Source of the DNA: Pontibacter roseus DSM 17521
GTDB lineage: Bacteria; Bacteroidota; Bacteroidia; Cytophagales; Hymenobacteraceae
Assembly: GCF_000373265.1 (NCBI RefSeq)
Contig: NZ_KB890761.1
Location: 310,001 to 374,000 of the forward strand
Direction of reading: 5' to 3'
DNA length: 64,000 nt
Both the position numbers and the translations under genes were made by a program. The notes beneath the pieces are model-generated. The model searched no databases and was not told where the DNA came from. It saw only the letters and a program-made list of their open reading frames with translations. This document shows positions 50,331-59,597 of the stretch, one piece after another. Every line of letters starts with the position of its first letter. The first letter of the stretch is position 1.

Positions 50331-52166
50331 TTACTCTACCGTCACAGACTTCGCCAGGTTGCGGGGCTGGTCTACGTTGCAACCGCGCATCACCGCGATG
50401 TGGTAAGACAGGAGTTGCAACGGAATAACCGACAACAACGGCACCAGGTGCTCGCTTGTCTCCGGAATCTCAATTACATAGTCCGCCATGGCTGGTATAG
50501 TGGTATCGCCTTCGGTCACAATGGCTATGATTCTGCCTTTGCGCGCCTTCACCTCCTGTATGTTCGACACGATTTTCTCGTATGAGCTGTCCTTGGTAGC
50601 AATCACCACCACCGGCATATGCTCGTCAATCAAAGCGATTGGGCCATGCTTCATCTCAGCAGCCGGGTAGCCTTCCGCGTGTATATAGGAAATCTCTTTC
50701 AGCTTGAGTGCGCCTTCCAGGGCAACCGGGAAGTTGTACCCACGGCCCAGGTATAGGAAGTTGGTCGCATCTTTGAAGGTTGCCGAAATCTCCTGAATCT
50801 GCACGTCAAGCAGCAAGGCACGCTCCACTTTAGCCGGGATGCTCTCCAGTTCCACCATCAGTTGGTGCAGCTTGGTCGTCTCCAGGGTGCCGCGCTTGCT
50901 TCCGATAATCATGGCAATCAGGGACAGCACCGTTACCTGTGCTGTGAAGGCCTTCGTGCTGGCAACGCCAATCTCCGGACCGGCGTGGGTATAGGCACCC
51001 GCATCGGTGGCGCGGGCAATAGAGGAACCCACCACGTTGCAGATGCCGAAGATGGTGGCGCCTTTGGACTTCGCTAATTCAAGGGCTGCCAGGGTGTCAG
51101 CGGTTTCACCAGACTGTGAAATGGCAATCACGATGTCACGCTCGCTGATGATGGGATTACGATAGCGGAACTCAGAGGCATATTCTACCTCCACAGGTAT
51201 ACGCGCCAGGTCCTCAATCAGGTATTCGGCTACCAGACCGGCATGCCAGGAAGTACCGCAGGCCACAATGAGGATACGCTCCGCATTCACGAACTTGTTT
51301 TCGAACTCGCGGATGCCGCCCATCATCAGGTGGTTGCTTTCGGCAATCATGCGGCCGCGCATGCTGTCCAGGATGGAGCGTGGCTGCTCAAAAATCTCTT
51401 TCAGCATGAAATGCGGGTAACCACCTTTCTCGATGGACTCGAGGGCCATTTCCAGGCGCTGCACATAAGGCGTCTGCACCACGTCTTCCTTCGTACGTAT
51501 TTCCAACTCACCGTCACGGATAACCACCAGTTCAAAGTCGTTCACATACACTACGTCATTGGTGTATTCAATGATAGGAGTGGCGTCAGAGGCCAGGAAG
51601 TACTCGCCTTCGCCTATGCCTACCACCAGCGGGCTGCCTTTGCGGGCGGCAATCAGGGTGTTCTGGTCTTCTTTGGAAAGCACCACGATGGCGTAGGCGC
51701 CTACCACCTCATGCAATGCCAGGCGAACCGCCTCTGGCAGGGAGCACTTGCTGTTTTGCTGGATGTCTTCAATCAGGTTGATGAATACCTCCGAGTCCGT
51801 CTCTGACTGGAAGGTATGTCCTTTCTCTAGTAGAAGTGTTTTTAGGGCTGCGTAGTTTTCAATGATGCCGTTATGGATAATCGCTATTCGCTTAGAGCTC
51901 GAGTAATGCGGGTGTGCATTCACATCGTTCGGCTCCCCGTGTGTGGCCCAACGGGTATGGCCCATGCCTATGTGGCCATGTACATCCTTGTCTACAATGA
52001 ATTCCTCAAGGTCGCTTACCTTGCCTTTTCTTTTGTAGACGCTCAGGTCTCCGTTCATCAGTGCTATGCCTGCGCTGTCATAGCCCCTGTACTCAAGTCG
52101 TTTCAAGCCTTTCAAAATGATAGGGCAAGCGTCTCTATGCCCTACGTAAGCTACAATTCCACACAT
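50331..52166 (-). CDS. glmS: Glutamine--fructose-6-phosphate transaminase (isomerising)
   Basis: A 611-residue enzyme that makes glucosamine-6-phosphate for peptidoglycan and LPS. The N-terminal glutaminase has the catalytic Cys2 in MCGIVAYVGH, GMGHTRWATHGEPN and GTHPH-like HPHYSSSKRIAIIHNGIIENY; two SIS domains follow (ILIVACGTSWHAGLVAEYLI; DIVIAISQSGETADTLAAL; ALKLKEISYIHAEGYPAAEMKHGPIALI). The end ..NLAKSVTVE is typical. Length normal. A terminator lies on each side: one at 50279 and one at 52192 that ends the DUF4270 transcript running into it. glmS ribozyme riboswitch is not expected in this phylum and none is seen. Confidence 0.97.
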   Translation of the reverse strand: MCGIVAYVGHRDACPIILKGLKRLEYRGYDSAGIALMNGDLSVYKRKGKVSDLEEFIVDKDVHGHIGMGHTRWATHGEPNDVNAHPHYSSSKRIAIIHNGIIENYAALKTLLLEKGHTFQSETDSEVFINLIEDIQQNSKCSLPEAVRLALHEVVGAYAIVVLSKEDQNTLIAARKGSPLVVGIGEGEYFLASDATPIIEYTNDVVYVNDFELVVIRDGELEIRTKEDVVQTPYVQRLEMALESIEKGGYPHFMLKEIFEQPRSILDSMRGRMIAESNHLMMGGIREFENKFVNAERILIVACGTSWHAGLVAEYLIEDLARIPVEVEYASEFRYRNPIISERDIVIAISQSGETADTLAALELAKSKGATIFGICNVVGSSIARATDAGAYTHAGPEIGVASTKAFTAQVTVLSLIAMIIGSKRGTLETTKLHQLMVELESIPAKVERALLLDVQIQEISATFKDATNFLYLGRGYNFPVALEGALKLKEISYIHAEGYPAAEMKHGPIALIDEHMPVVVIATKDSSYEKIVSNIQEVKARKGRIIAIVTEGDTTIPAMADYVIEIPETSEHLVPLLSVIPLQLLSYHIAVMRGCNVDQPRNLAKSVTVE

Positions 52167-52191
52167 ACGTTTTAAATTACATTAAAAAAAT

Positions 52192-52217
52192 AAAGGTACC
52201 CGTAAAGGTACCTTTTT
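52192..52217 (-). terminator. Minus-strand terminator after the DUF4270 gene
   Basis: On the minus strand AAAGGTACC and GGTACCTTT form a hairpin around a six-base loop, followed by a T-rich run (ATTTTTTTAAT) reading towards glmS. It sits 21 bases after the DUF4270 stop. Confidence 0.8.
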
Positions 52218-52237
52218 CCCTAGAAAGTATAAAATTT

Positions 52238-53614
52238 CTATTGAAGTTTTGAGTAGTAGAGAAGGAGCTTCACCGGCTGCGCCTCGGTGTTGGTGATGAT
52301 AGCGCGGTATGGGTTCAACTGTGCACTGATTAGGCGCGTACGGGACTGCTGGTCAGCCGTTACGATGGCCGCGCCCAACAATAGTCCGTCGTTCTGTTTC
52401 TGGCCAAGCAAAAGTGCCTGCAGGTAAGACGTTATGTTGATGTTGTAGTAGCCCTTCGTCTTGTTATATGCAATTGCTGCCGGGTTGTCTGTAAGCGCTA
52501 CTGGGGCGCCATCTATCTGTACGGCGCGTGGTGTGCCTGTGGCATCTGTCAGAATACGGTTGGAGCCGTTTGTCTCATACAGCACCAGTTGCGGCGGCAC
52601 CGGGAGGTTGTTTCCGGTAGAGGAGGCCTTCACAGGTATAAGCAGCTCTGCACGGTTGATGATGAGGTTGCCCTGCAGGGTTTTCAGTTGCTCCAAATGT
52701 GGTAAATTCAACTTTGTCAGAAGCTGGGCGCCCGCCTGGACGTAAGTGTCACCCCCAGTCTCAGTTGATGGCACAAAGCTGCCCTTGGTCTGCAGGTTGG
52801 CAATGGCTGTGCCTGAGCGGTCTGTGGTTATGCGGCTAAAGTAACCGCCTGAGCCAATCACGAAGACGTGCGTCTTCTTTGTGCCGTCTCCTGCCGTGTA
52901 GTGCAGCGTGAGGTTAGAGCTGTTTGAGTTCAGGTTCAGACCCAACACGCTGGCATTGGCACCGTCAGGCGACATGATGGCCACTCCCCTGAAAAAGTTG
53001 AGGAAGCTGGTTTGGTTGGTGAAAGTCGGTTGACCTGACTGGGCCACAAACTGGTTCGCCAACTCAGGGCTCAGCTTGATACTCAGGATTTTGGTTTTCT
53101 TAGTGGAAGTGCCGTCCACTGTCACTACTTCTACTCTTGGTTTGAAGGCCTTGGTGCCGAGTGGTGCCGGCTCGAAGGCTATTTCAGAGCTGGTGAAGTA
53201 AGATGTTTTCTCATCGAAGGCGCCCGTGAGACGGTGCACCTGCACCTGCAGGTCCTGCAGTGTGTCGGCATACTTGAAGCTATAGTCCAGGTTGAGCACC
53301 AGCGAGTCGGCCTTGGCGTTGTTGCCAAACGTCACGTTGGTCCCGCCCAGCCCTATCTCTGCAAAGGTAGCGGCGCTTGTCACGCCCAGCACAGGGTCGG
53401 CGTAGCGGCCCACCAAAGCGGTGGCGGCGCGGTACGATACGATGGAATCGCTCTGTAGCACAGTTCCGGTCTGGATGGTAACCGTGTCAGTGAATTCGGT
53501 GCCTATCAGGTTCTCGTCCTGTAGTTCCAGTCCAATGTCTGTAGGGTCTTCGCAGGCTGTAAGGGCGGCAAATGAGAAGAAGAAGAGGAATAATCTTCTA
53601 ACGGCTGAGTTCAT
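52238..53614 (-). CDS. DUF4270 lipoprotein
   Basis: A 458-residue exported lipoprotein of the DUF4270 family, found mostly in Bacteroidota. Signal peptide and lipobox: MNSAVRRLFLFFFSFAALTAC, with Cys21; this fixes the start at 53614. The following region DPTDIGLELQDENLIGTEFTDTVTIQTG is the conserved start of the family (cut here to DIGLELQDENLIGTEF). Later segments include ADSLVLNLDYSFKYADTLQ and RAELLIPVKASSTGN. Function is unknown; placement on the outer face of the outer membrane is likely. It overlaps the glgA-like gene by 17 bases on the same strand, and a terminator follows. Confidence 0.9.
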   Translation of the reverse strand: MNSAVRRLFLFFFSFAALTACEDPTDIGLELQDENLIGTEFTDTVTIQTGTVLQSDSIVSYRAATALVGRYADPVLGVTSAATFAEIGLGGTNVTFGNNAKADSLVLNLDYSFKYADTLQDLQVQVHRLTGAFDEKTSYFTSSEIAFEPAPLGTKAFKPRVEVVTVDGTSTKKTKILSIKLSPELANQFVAQSGQPTFTNQTSFLNFFRGVAIMSPDGANASVLGLNLNSNSSNLTLHYTAGDGTKKTHVFVIGSGGYFSRITTDRSGTAIANLQTKGSFVPSTETGGDTYVQAGAQLLTKLNLPHLEQLKTLQGNLIINRAELLIPVKASSTGNNLPVPPQLVLYETNGSNRILTDATGTPRAVQIDGAPVALTDNPAAIAYNKTKGYYNINITSYLQALLLGQKQNDGLLLGAAIVTADQQSRTRLISAQLNPYRAIITNTEAQPVKLLLYYSKLQ

Positions 53615-54413
53615 TATATAAGTTGAAGTATGAATCACACAGGTTGTCGTCGGCACTGATGGTATTGATATGCTTGTTTGTCCCCACAAACTCATTGAAC
53701 ATTTCGTTGATGTTCTCGCTGAAGTTCTCGTTCGTTTTGATGACAGAGTCCGCATACTCCATGCCTATCTTGATAAAGCTGTCCAGGTCAGCCGACTGAA
53801 GGTGCGTCAGCATGCTGTCTTCGATATCAAGCATTTTCACTTTCTCCAGCAAGTCGCCGTCGAATTTGTGTTTGTACTCGTGGTTGTATACCGTGAAAAT
53901 AGACTTGGCATCCTTGAAGATGGGGTCTTTCTTGTAGGTCGTCTTCATGTACATCGGTATCAGGCCAGTCATCCAATCGTTGCAATGTACGATGTCTGGC
54001 TGCCAGCCCAGTTTCTTCACTGTCTCCAGCACGCCTTTGCAGAAAAAAATGGCCCGCTCGTCGTTGTCTTGGTGAAAGTTGTTATTCTTGTCAACGAAAA
54101 CGGACTTTCTGTGAAAATAGTCTTCGTTATCTATAAAATATACCTGTAGTTTCGCATTCGGAATAGAGGCCACTTTAATCACCAACGGTTTCTCGTCATC
54201 ACCGACAGCTATGTTGATGCCTGACAGGCGGACAACTTCATGCAAACGGTTCTTGCGCTCGTTTATTATGCCAAACTTTGGAACAAAGATACGGATTTCC
54301 ATACCTCGCTCTTGCATCCCCTGTGGCAACGTGTTCAGAAATTCTGCTACTTTGGTGGTCTGTAAGAAAGGAAGGATTTCGGTGGCGGCGTAAAGGATTC
54401 GCAATTTTGACAT
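53598..54413 (-). CDS. Glycogen/starch synthase GT5-type N-terminal domain protein
   Basis: A 271-residue protein matching the GT5 catalytic (ADP-glucose) N-terminal domain of glycogen synthase: MSKLRILYAATEILPF, TKVAEFLNTLPQGMQERGMEI, GINIAVGDDEKPLVIKVASIP, YFIDNEDYFHRKSVF and PDIVHCNDWMTGLIPMYMKT. It stops before the C-terminal GT-B lobe that binds the nucleotide sugar, so enzymatic activity alone is doubtful. Stand-alone GT5 proteins of this length recur in Bacteroidota next to DUF4270. Overlaps the DUF4270 gene by 17 bases. Promoter on the minus strand at 54456-54486. Confidence 0.88.
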   Translation of the reverse strand: MSKLRILYAATEILPFLQTTKVAEFLNTLPQGMQERGMEIRIFVPKFGIINERKNRLHEVVRLSGINIAVGDDEKPLVIKVASIPNAKLQVYFIDNEDYFHRKSVFVDKNNNFHQDNDERAIFFCKGVLETVKKLGWQPDIVHCNDWMTGLIPMYMKTTYKKDPIFKDAKSIFTVYNHEYKHKFDGDLLEKVKMLDIEDSMLTHLQSADLDSFIKIGMEYADSVIKTNENFSENINEMFNEFVGTNKHINTISADDNLCDSYFNLYNELSR

Positions 54414-54455
54414 GATATGTAGTTAAAAATTAAAGGCAAAGAGTAATGGGACGTG

Positions 54456-54486
54456 CAAAATTAGCATTTTTTATTCTAATTTTCAA
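54456..54486 (-). promoter_or_regulatory. Promoter of the glgA-like gene (ATTG-N20-TAATTTTG)
   Basis: In the gene's direction a TTG element is followed by 20 bases and then TAATTTTG, which is an exact TAnnTTTG match. It is 43 bases before the ATG at 54413. Confidence 0.55.
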
Positions 54487-54503
54487 TTTAATCTTCTGTG
54501 ACC

Positions 54504-54511
54504 TACTTTTG
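54504..54511 (+). promoter_or_regulatory. -7 box upstream of panC
   Basis: TACTTTTG fits TAnnTTTG, 38 bases before the panC ATG at 54550. At the -33 distance is TTTC, three of four to TTTG. It forms a divergent promoter pair with the glgA-like gene. Confidence 0.5.
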
Positions 54512-54549
54512 TCGGCTTTCACCAATTGCACAAATTTAGACCCTCTTAC

Positions 54550-55404
54550 ATGCAAGTTATAGAACAGGTCGCGTCAATCAGAACCATTGTGCAGGCGTTG
54601 CGCTGCAGCGGCAAGCGCATCGGCTTCATCCCTACCATGGGTGCACTGCACGAGGGGCACCTGCAGCTGATGCGTGCTTCGGCCCGCGAGAACCACGTGA
54701 CCATCTGCAGCATCTTCGTGAACCCCACTCAGTTCAACAACGCCTCCGACTATAAGCTATACCCCCGCACGTTGGAACAGGATACCAGCCTGCTGCAGAC
54801 CGTAGGCTGCGATTACCTGTTCGCTCCGTCTGCGGAGGAGGTATACCCACAACAGTCGCTGCTGCGCTTTAGTTTCGGGGAGCTGGAGACGGTAATGGAG
54901 GGCACGCACCGGCCGGGGCACTTCCATGGCGTGGCCACCATCGTAGGCAAGCTCTTCAACCTGGTGCAGCCGCACAAGGCCTACTTCGGGCAGAAGGACC
55001 TGCAGCAGGTGGCGGTGGTGCGGCAACTGGTGCAGGGCCTGGGCTTTGACCTGGAGCTGGTGTGCCACCCGACGGTGCGCGAGGCTGATGGGCTAGCCAT
55101 GTCGTCGCGCAACAAGCGGCTCAACCCGGCGCAGCGGCAGCTCGCTACGCAGCTTTACAAAGTGCTGCAGCTGGCCAAGCAGGATTTGAAGCAGAAGCCG
55201 CTGGCAGGTATAAAAAGTGAGGTGGCTCATTACATGCAGCAGGTGGACGAGCTTTCGCTGGAGTACTTTGAGATTGCCGACCCCTATACCTTGCAGCCGG
55301 TGGAGGACCTGGGCCAGCGGGACGAGGTGGCGCTCTGCATTGCCGCTTATGTGGGGGAGGTGCGGCTCATCGACAACATCGTGGTGAATCTAAACGAAAT
55401 ATAA
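54550..55404 (+). CDS. panC: Pantoate--beta-alanine ligase (pantothenate synthetase)
   Basis: A 284-residue enzyme of pantothenate synthesis that joins pantoate and beta-alanine with ATP. Motifs: GFIPTMGALHEGHLQLMRA (ATP-binding HEGH), NPTQFNNASDYKLYPRTL, AYFGQKDLQQVAVVRQLV and EADGLAMSSRNKRLNP (KMSKS-like). The ATG at 54550 is used; a TTG at 54526 is in frame but overlaps the promoter region. panD follows 99 bases later, giving the vitamin unit panC-panD. Coenzyme A from this route continues through coaX at 29.9 kb. Confidence 0.96.
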   Translation: MQVIEQVASIRTIVQALRCSGKRIGFIPTMGALHEGHLQLMRASARENHVTICSIFVNPTQFNNASDYKLYPRTLEQDTSLLQTVGCDYLFAPSAEEVYPQQSLLRFSFGELETVMEGTHRPGHFHGVATIVGKLFNLVQPHKAYFGQKDLQQVAVVRQLVQGLGFDLELVCHPTVREADGLAMSSRNKRLNPAQRQLATQLYKVLQLAKQDLKQKPLAGIKSEVAHYMQQVDELSLEYFEIADPYTLQPVEDLGQRDEVALCIAAYVGEVRLIDNIVVNLNEI

Positions 55405-55503
55405 GTTGTTTTGGCTTGTAAAGGCACCACAGGTTGTGCAGAGGAGTTGGTAGTTAATCTGCAGCATATTGCATAACTTTGCGGCCTGTTACAAAAACAA
55501 ACC

Positions 55504-55851
55504 ATGTATATTGAGGTTTTAAAATCCAAAATCCACCGTTGCAGGGTCACGCAGGCCGAGCTCCACTATGTGGGCAGCATCACCATTGATGAGGACCTGA
55601 TGGATGCCGCCAATGTGGTGGAGAACGAGAAAGTGCAAATCGTGAACATCAACAATGGGGAGCGCTTCGAGACCTATGTGATTAAAGGTGAGCGCGGAAC
55701 CGGTACGGTGTGCCTGAACGGCCCTGCGGCACGCAAAGTGCAGGTAGGGGATATTGTGATTGTCATCTCTTACTGCTCAATCAAGTTTGAGGACGCGAAG
55801 GAGCACAAACCTACGCTGGTGTTCCCTGACCAGCATAACCGCCTGGTGTAA
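55504..55851 (+). CDS. panD: Aspartate 1-decarboxylase
   Basis: A 115-residue pyruvoyl enzyme that makes beta-alanine from aspartate. The self-cleavage site is in [18 protein letters not shown] between Gly and Ser (GS at 24-25). Other marks: [40 protein letters not shown] and VIVISYC. Length is typical. Transcribed with panC and nine bases ahead of the flippase-like gene. The protein self-cleaves to beta and alpha chains with the Ser becoming the pyruvoyl group; nothing abnormal is visible. Confidence 0.96.
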   Translation: MYIEVLKSKIHRCRVTQAELHYVGSITIDEDLMDAANVVENEKVQIVNINNGERFETYVIKGERGTGTVCLNGPAARKVQVGDIVIVISYCSIKFEDAKEHKPTLVFPDQHNRLV

Positions 55852-55859
55852 GCCACTCG

Positions 55860-56903
55860 ATGAGAAAACTGCTCTCCTTTCTGAAGTATAGCCTGCTTTT
55901 GGGGCTCTCCGCATTCTTGATGTGGTATGCGCTGAAGGAGCTTGACTTTGAGAAACTGTGGGCAGAACTGCAGAGCATCAGCTACGGTTGGCTGCTCCTG
56001 TCGCTGTTGCTGGGTGTGGCGGCCTATTTGAGCCGGGCCTACCGGTGGTACATGCAAATAAAGCCTACGGGCTACTCCCCCTCGCTTAGAAATACTTACA
56101 ATGCCATGATGGTGGGCTATGTGGCCAATCTGGTGCTACCGCGCATGGGAGAGGTGGTGCGTTGCAGCATGTTGCGCCGTACAGACGGCCTGCCCGTCAA
56201 CAAAGGCTTTGGCACGGTCATAGCCGAGCGCCTCATCGACATGGTCATGCTGGCCATCTTCCTGGGGCTGACCTTCCTGCTGGAGCTCGAACGCGTGCGC
56301 AACTTCCTCTTGGGCCTCTTCACTGACAAGTACGACAGCATGGAGCAGAGCCTTGGGTCGCTATACTTAGTGGGCGGCATCGTGATGGCGGTAGGGCTGG
56401 TGTTTCTGGCGCTGGGCCTGCTATACCTCAAAAAGCTGCAACAGAACGCCTTCTTCATGAAAGCGGTGGGCTTTGTGAAAGGTATGCTGCAGGGGGTGTT
56501 CAGCATCTCCAAAATAGACAACCAGTTCGTCTTTTGGGGCCATACCATCTTCGTGTGGGGGATGTATTACGGCATGAGCCTCGTGGTGTTCTACGCCATG
56601 CCGGCCACCTCCGGCCTTTCGCCTGTGGCGGGGCTGTCGGTGCTGGTGGTAGGCAGTTTAGGTATGGCGGCGCCGGTGCAAGGTGGCGTGGGCGTATACC
56701 ACTTGCTTGTGCAGACCACCTTGCTACTGTATGGAGTTCCCAAGGAGGCGGGCATGGCCTATGCCCTGGTGGCCCATACCTCGCAGACACTTTTGGTTGT
56801 TGTGATGGGAGTGATTAGCTTTATGTCCATCATGCTGCAGCGCCCAGTGGCTGCAGGTGAAGTCGCTGAAGCTAACGCACACATCCATGAATACGAAAGA
56901 TAA
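55860..56903 (+). CDS. Flippase-like membrane protein (lysylphosphatidylglycerol synthase TM region, UPF0104)
   Basis: A 347-residue polytopic membrane protein with about eight spans. Hallmarks are [76 protein letters not shown] and the final [15 protein letters not shown], all typical of the flippase-like half of LPG synthases. It has no C-terminal synthetase domain, so it is a stand-alone flippase or lipid-handling protein. It follows panD by eight bases and its end overlaps rfaE2 by 17 bases, so panC-panD-flippase-rfaE2 form one operon. Confidence 0.9.
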   Translation: MRKLLSFLKYSLLLGLSAFLMWYALKELDFEKLWAELQSISYGWLLLSLLLGVAAYLSRAYRWYMQIKPTGYSPSLRNTYNAMMVGYVANLVLPRMGEVVRCSMLRRTDGLPVNKGFGTVIAERLIDMVMLAIFLGLTFLLELERVRNFLLGLFTDKYDSMEQSLGSLYLVGGIVMAVGLVFLALGLLYLKKLQQNAFFMKAVGFVKGMLQGVFSISKIDNQFVFWGHTIFVWGMYYGMSLVVFYAMPATSGLSPVAGLSVLVVGSLGMAAPVQGGVGVYHLLVQTTLLLYGVPKEAGMAYALVAHTSQTLLVVVMGVISFMSIMLQRPVAAGEVAEANAHIHEYER

Positions 56904-57375
56904 AATCTATACTCTTCCTCAACTGCGGCAACAGCTGCAGGCATGGCGCGCACAGGGCCAGAAGGTGGTTTTCACCAATGGCTGCTTTGATTTGCTGCAC
57001 CTGGGCCACGTCGATTACCTCGAAAAATCCAGACAACTTGGCGATAAACTGGTGCTCGGTCTTAACACGGATGCGTCAATAAGCCGTATAAAAGGTCCAA
57101 ACCGCCCGCTTCAGGACGAAATGTCACGTGCGCGGGTTATGGCATCCTTGTTGTTTGTTGATGCTGTAGTATTGTTCGATGAGGATACGCCGCTGGAACT
57201 GATTAAGGCTTTGCAGCCCGACATACTGGTGAAAGGCGATGATTATTCCATCGAAAATATTGTGGGGCAGGACGTCGTTACAGCAAGGGGAGGCGAGGTG
57301 AGAACCGTCCCGCTTGTGAAAGGCTACTCCACCACCAACATTGTTAAGAAAATAGAAAACCAAAACAAGTTCTAA
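56887..57375 (+). CDS. rfaE2: D-glycero-beta-D-manno-heptose 1-phosphate adenylyltransferase
   Basis: A 162-residue nucleotidyltransferase that activates heptose-1-phosphate to ADP-heptose for the LPS core. Motifs: [20 protein letters not shown] (HxGH nucleotide site), [56 protein letters not shown] and [12 protein letters not shown]. Start is ATG 56887, overlapping the flippase-like gene by 17 bases; a GTG at 56857 is rejected. This is the stand-alone half of the HldE pair; the HldA kinase is not in the window. It shows the strain builds a heptose-containing envelope. Confidence 0.95.
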   Translation: MNTKDKIYTLPQLRQQLQAWRAQGQKVVFTNGCFDLLHLGHVDYLEKSRQLGDKLVLGLNTDASISRIKGPNRPLQDEMSRARVMASLLFVDAVVLFDEDTPLELIKALQPDILVKGDDYSIENIVGQDVVTARGGEVRTVPLVKGYSTTNIVKKIENQNKF

Positions 57376-57389
57376 GTTAGAAGAAAGCT

Positions 57390-58070
57390 ATGGCTGGAAT
57401 ATATTTAATAGGTATCCTTTTCATGGCCCTCAGCATGTGGGTGAGCTGGCGCCTGAAGAGCAAGTTCAAAAAGTACTCAGAGATTCCGCTGCAGTCAGGC
57501 TATACCGGCCGTGAAATTGCGGAGATGATGCTGGCCGACAATGGCATCCACGATGTGAAAGTGATATCGGTGGCCGGTAGGCTGACAGACCACTACAACC
57601 CGGCTGACAAGACCGTGAACCTGAGTGAATATGTATACGAGGCGCGCAGTGCCGCTGCGGCTGCCGTTGCAGCGCACGAATGTGGTCACGCGGTGCAGCA
57701 TGCTAAGGCGTATAGCTTCCTCAAGTTCCGTTCGGCTATGGTTCCGGCCTTGAGCATTGCCTCGCGCTACATGCAGTGGATTATCCTGATAGGCATCCTC
57801 ATGCTGCAGACCACGCCTATTCCACTGACGATTGGAGTGGCGCTCTTTGGCCTGACGACTATCTTCAGCTTTGTAACACTGCCCGTAGAGTTTGACGCTA
57901 GTAAGCGTGCGCTTGCCTGGATTAGCTCCAACAACGTGGTGACGCAGCAGGAGCTGGTAATGTCGAAGGACGCACTCAAATGGGCTGCCCTGACCTACGT
58001 GGTAGCCGCACTGGGCTCTCTGGCTACGCTGTTGTACTACGTGTCACTGCTGATGGGCCGTCGTGACTAA
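57390..58070 (+). CDS. Zinc metallopeptidase, YugP family
   Basis: A 226-residue membrane metalloprotease-like protein. The active-site helix HECGHAVQHA (HExxH) follows AAVAA and is preceded by membrane span 1 (YLIGILFMALSMWVSW) and followed by two further spans (WIILIGILMLQTTPIPLTIG; AALTYVVAALGSLATLLYY). The SGYTGREIAEMMLADNGIHDVKV stretch before the active site is family-typical. Function is not established. It begins 14 bases after rfaE2 and so probably is the last gene of the operon, with a terminator 30 bases past its stop. Confidence 0.9.
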   Translation: MAGIYLIGILFMALSMWVSWRLKSKFKKYSEIPLQSGYTGREIAEMMLADNGIHDVKVISVAGRLTDHYNPADKTVNLSEYVYEARSAAAAAVAAHECGHAVQHAKAYSFLKFRSAMVPALSIASRYMQWIILIGILMLQTTPIPLTIGVALFGLTTIFSFVTLPVEFDASKRALAWISSNNVVTQQELVMSKDALKWAALTYVVAALGSLATLLYYVSLLMGRRD

Positions 58071-58099
58071 CTCAAAATTGTATCAAATCTGCCTATAGT

Positions 58100-58142
58100 A
58101 TAGCGCCACCTGCTCTTTATGAGCGGGTGGCGCTATTTTTTT
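58100..58142 (+). terminator. Terminator after the YugP-family gene
   Basis: ATAGCGCCACCTGCTC pairs with GAGCGGGTGGCGCTAT (one T-G pair) across TTTAT and is followed by seven T's. It closes the panC-to-YugP run. Confidence 0.92.
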
Positions 58143-58249
58143 ATACTATCTTAACTCAATAACATCGTATAAAGAGTTAGTGTATAACATGGAATCCAAC
58201 CTAACAAATATTAGTTAGGCAGGTTATATGAATAATACTATTGAATTTT

Positions 58250-58257
58250 TAATTTTG
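58250..58257 (+). promoter_or_regulatory. -7 box upstream of the acyl-CoA dehydrogenase
   Basis: TAATTTTG is an exact TAnnTTTG match 42 bases before the ATG at 58300. No clear TTTG appears at the -33 position. Confidence 0.45.
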
Positions 58258-58299
58258 CACTATAAAGTCTTTTAATCACATTCTTTTACATATAGAAGC

Positions 58300-59439
58300 A
58301 TGAATTTCCAATTAACAGAAGAACACTTGGCAGTACAGGCTGCCGCCCGTGAATTTGCACAGACAGAGCTGTTGCCAGGCGTGATAGAACGTGATGAGCA
58401 TCAGAAATTCCCTGCTGAGCAAATCAAGAAGATGGGAGAGCTAGGATTCCTAGGTATGATGGTTGACCCCAAGTATAATGGGGGCGGCATGGATACCATT
58501 TCCTATGTATTGGCCATGGAAGAAATCTCCAAAGTGGATGCTTCCGCTTCTGTAGTAATGTCTGTGAACAACTCGCTTGTGTGCTGGGGCCTGGAGAAAT
58601 ATGGCAATGAGGAGCAGAAGCAGAAGTACCTGACCCGCCTGGCAACAGGCGAAATCATAGGCGCCTTCTGCCTTTCTGAACCGGAGGCTGGTTCTGACGC
58701 CACTTCACAGCGTACCACCGCTGAGGACAAAGGTGACTACTACCTGCTCAACGGCACCAAGAACTGGATTACCAACGGCAGCACAGCCTCAGTATACCTG
58801 GTAATTGCCCAGACGGATGTGGCGAAAGGCCACCGCGGCATCAACGCCCTCATTGTAGAGCGTGGCATGGAAGGCTTCCAGATTGGCCCGAAAGAGAACA
58901 AACTGGGAATACGCGGCTCCGACACGCATTCTTTGATGTTCACTGACGTAAAAGTACCAAAGGAGAACCGCATTGGCGAAGATGGTTTCGGCTTCAAGTT
59001 CGCCATGTCTACGCTGGCGGGTGGCCGCATCGGTATAGCGGCGCAGGCGCTAGGTATAGCATCAGGCGCCTATGAGCTGGCCGTGAAGTATTCCAAAGAG
59101 CGCAAGGCGTTCGGTGTGGAGATTGCGAAGCACCAGGCCATTCAGTTCAAACTGGCCGATATGGCAACCAACATTGAGGCGGCTCGCCTCCTGTGCCTGC
59201 AGGCAGCCCATGACAAGGACATGCACCAGGATTATGGCAAATCAGGAGCTATGGCGAAACTATTTGCATCCAAGGTAGCCATGGATACAACCATAGAGGC
59301 GGTGCAGGTACACGGCGGCTACGGTTTTGTGAAAGAATACCATGTGGAGCGTTTAATGCGTGATGCCAAAATTACACAAATCTACGAAGGCACTTCTGAG
59401 ATACAGAAAATAGTAATTTCAAGAGAATTGTTAAAGTAA
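58300..59439 (+). CDS. Acyl-CoA dehydrogenase
   Basis: A 379-residue FAD-dependent enzyme that starts fatty-acid beta-oxidation by alpha,beta-dehydrogenation of acyl-CoA. Signature FCLSEPEAGSD (FAD/ substrate), NGTKNWITNG, GRIGIAAQALGIASGAYELAV and the C-terminal YEGTSEIQKIVISREL fit the short-/medium-chain group; the catalytic glutamate lies in the late IYEGTSEI region in this subgroup. Length typical. It is monocistronic with its own promoter; a ~160-base AT-rich spacer follows. Chain-length preference cannot be stated. Confidence 0.95.
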   Translation: MNFQLTEEHLAVQAAAREFAQTELLPGVIERDEHQKFPAEQIKKMGELGFLGMMVDPKYNGGGMDTISYVLAMEEISKVDASASVVMSVNNSLVCWGLEKYGNEEQKQKYLTRLATGEIIGAFCLSEPEAGSDATSQRTTAEDKGDYYLLNGTKNWITNGSTASVYLVIAQTDVAKGHRGINALIVERGMEGFQIGPKENKLGIRGSDTHSLMFTDVKVPKENRIGEDGFGFKFAMSTLAGGRIGIAAQALGIASGAYELAVKYSKERKAFGVEIAKHQAIQFKLADMATNIEAARLLCLQAAHDKDMHQDYGKSGAMAKLFASKVAMDTTIEAVQVHGGYGFVKEYHVERLMRDAKITQIYEGTSEIQKIVISRELLK

Positions 59440-59597
59440 TTTGGCACTTAAATGCTTGTGTCTGTGTTGATTAGGCTTAAGATAGGGTTTTTCTAATTAA
59501 AATTAAATATTTAAAATATTTTGAATTTTACGAAGATTAGCCTTAGCTTTAGGCCAAATTAAAGGGTTTATAGTATAAAAGTTAGTTGGTAACACAC

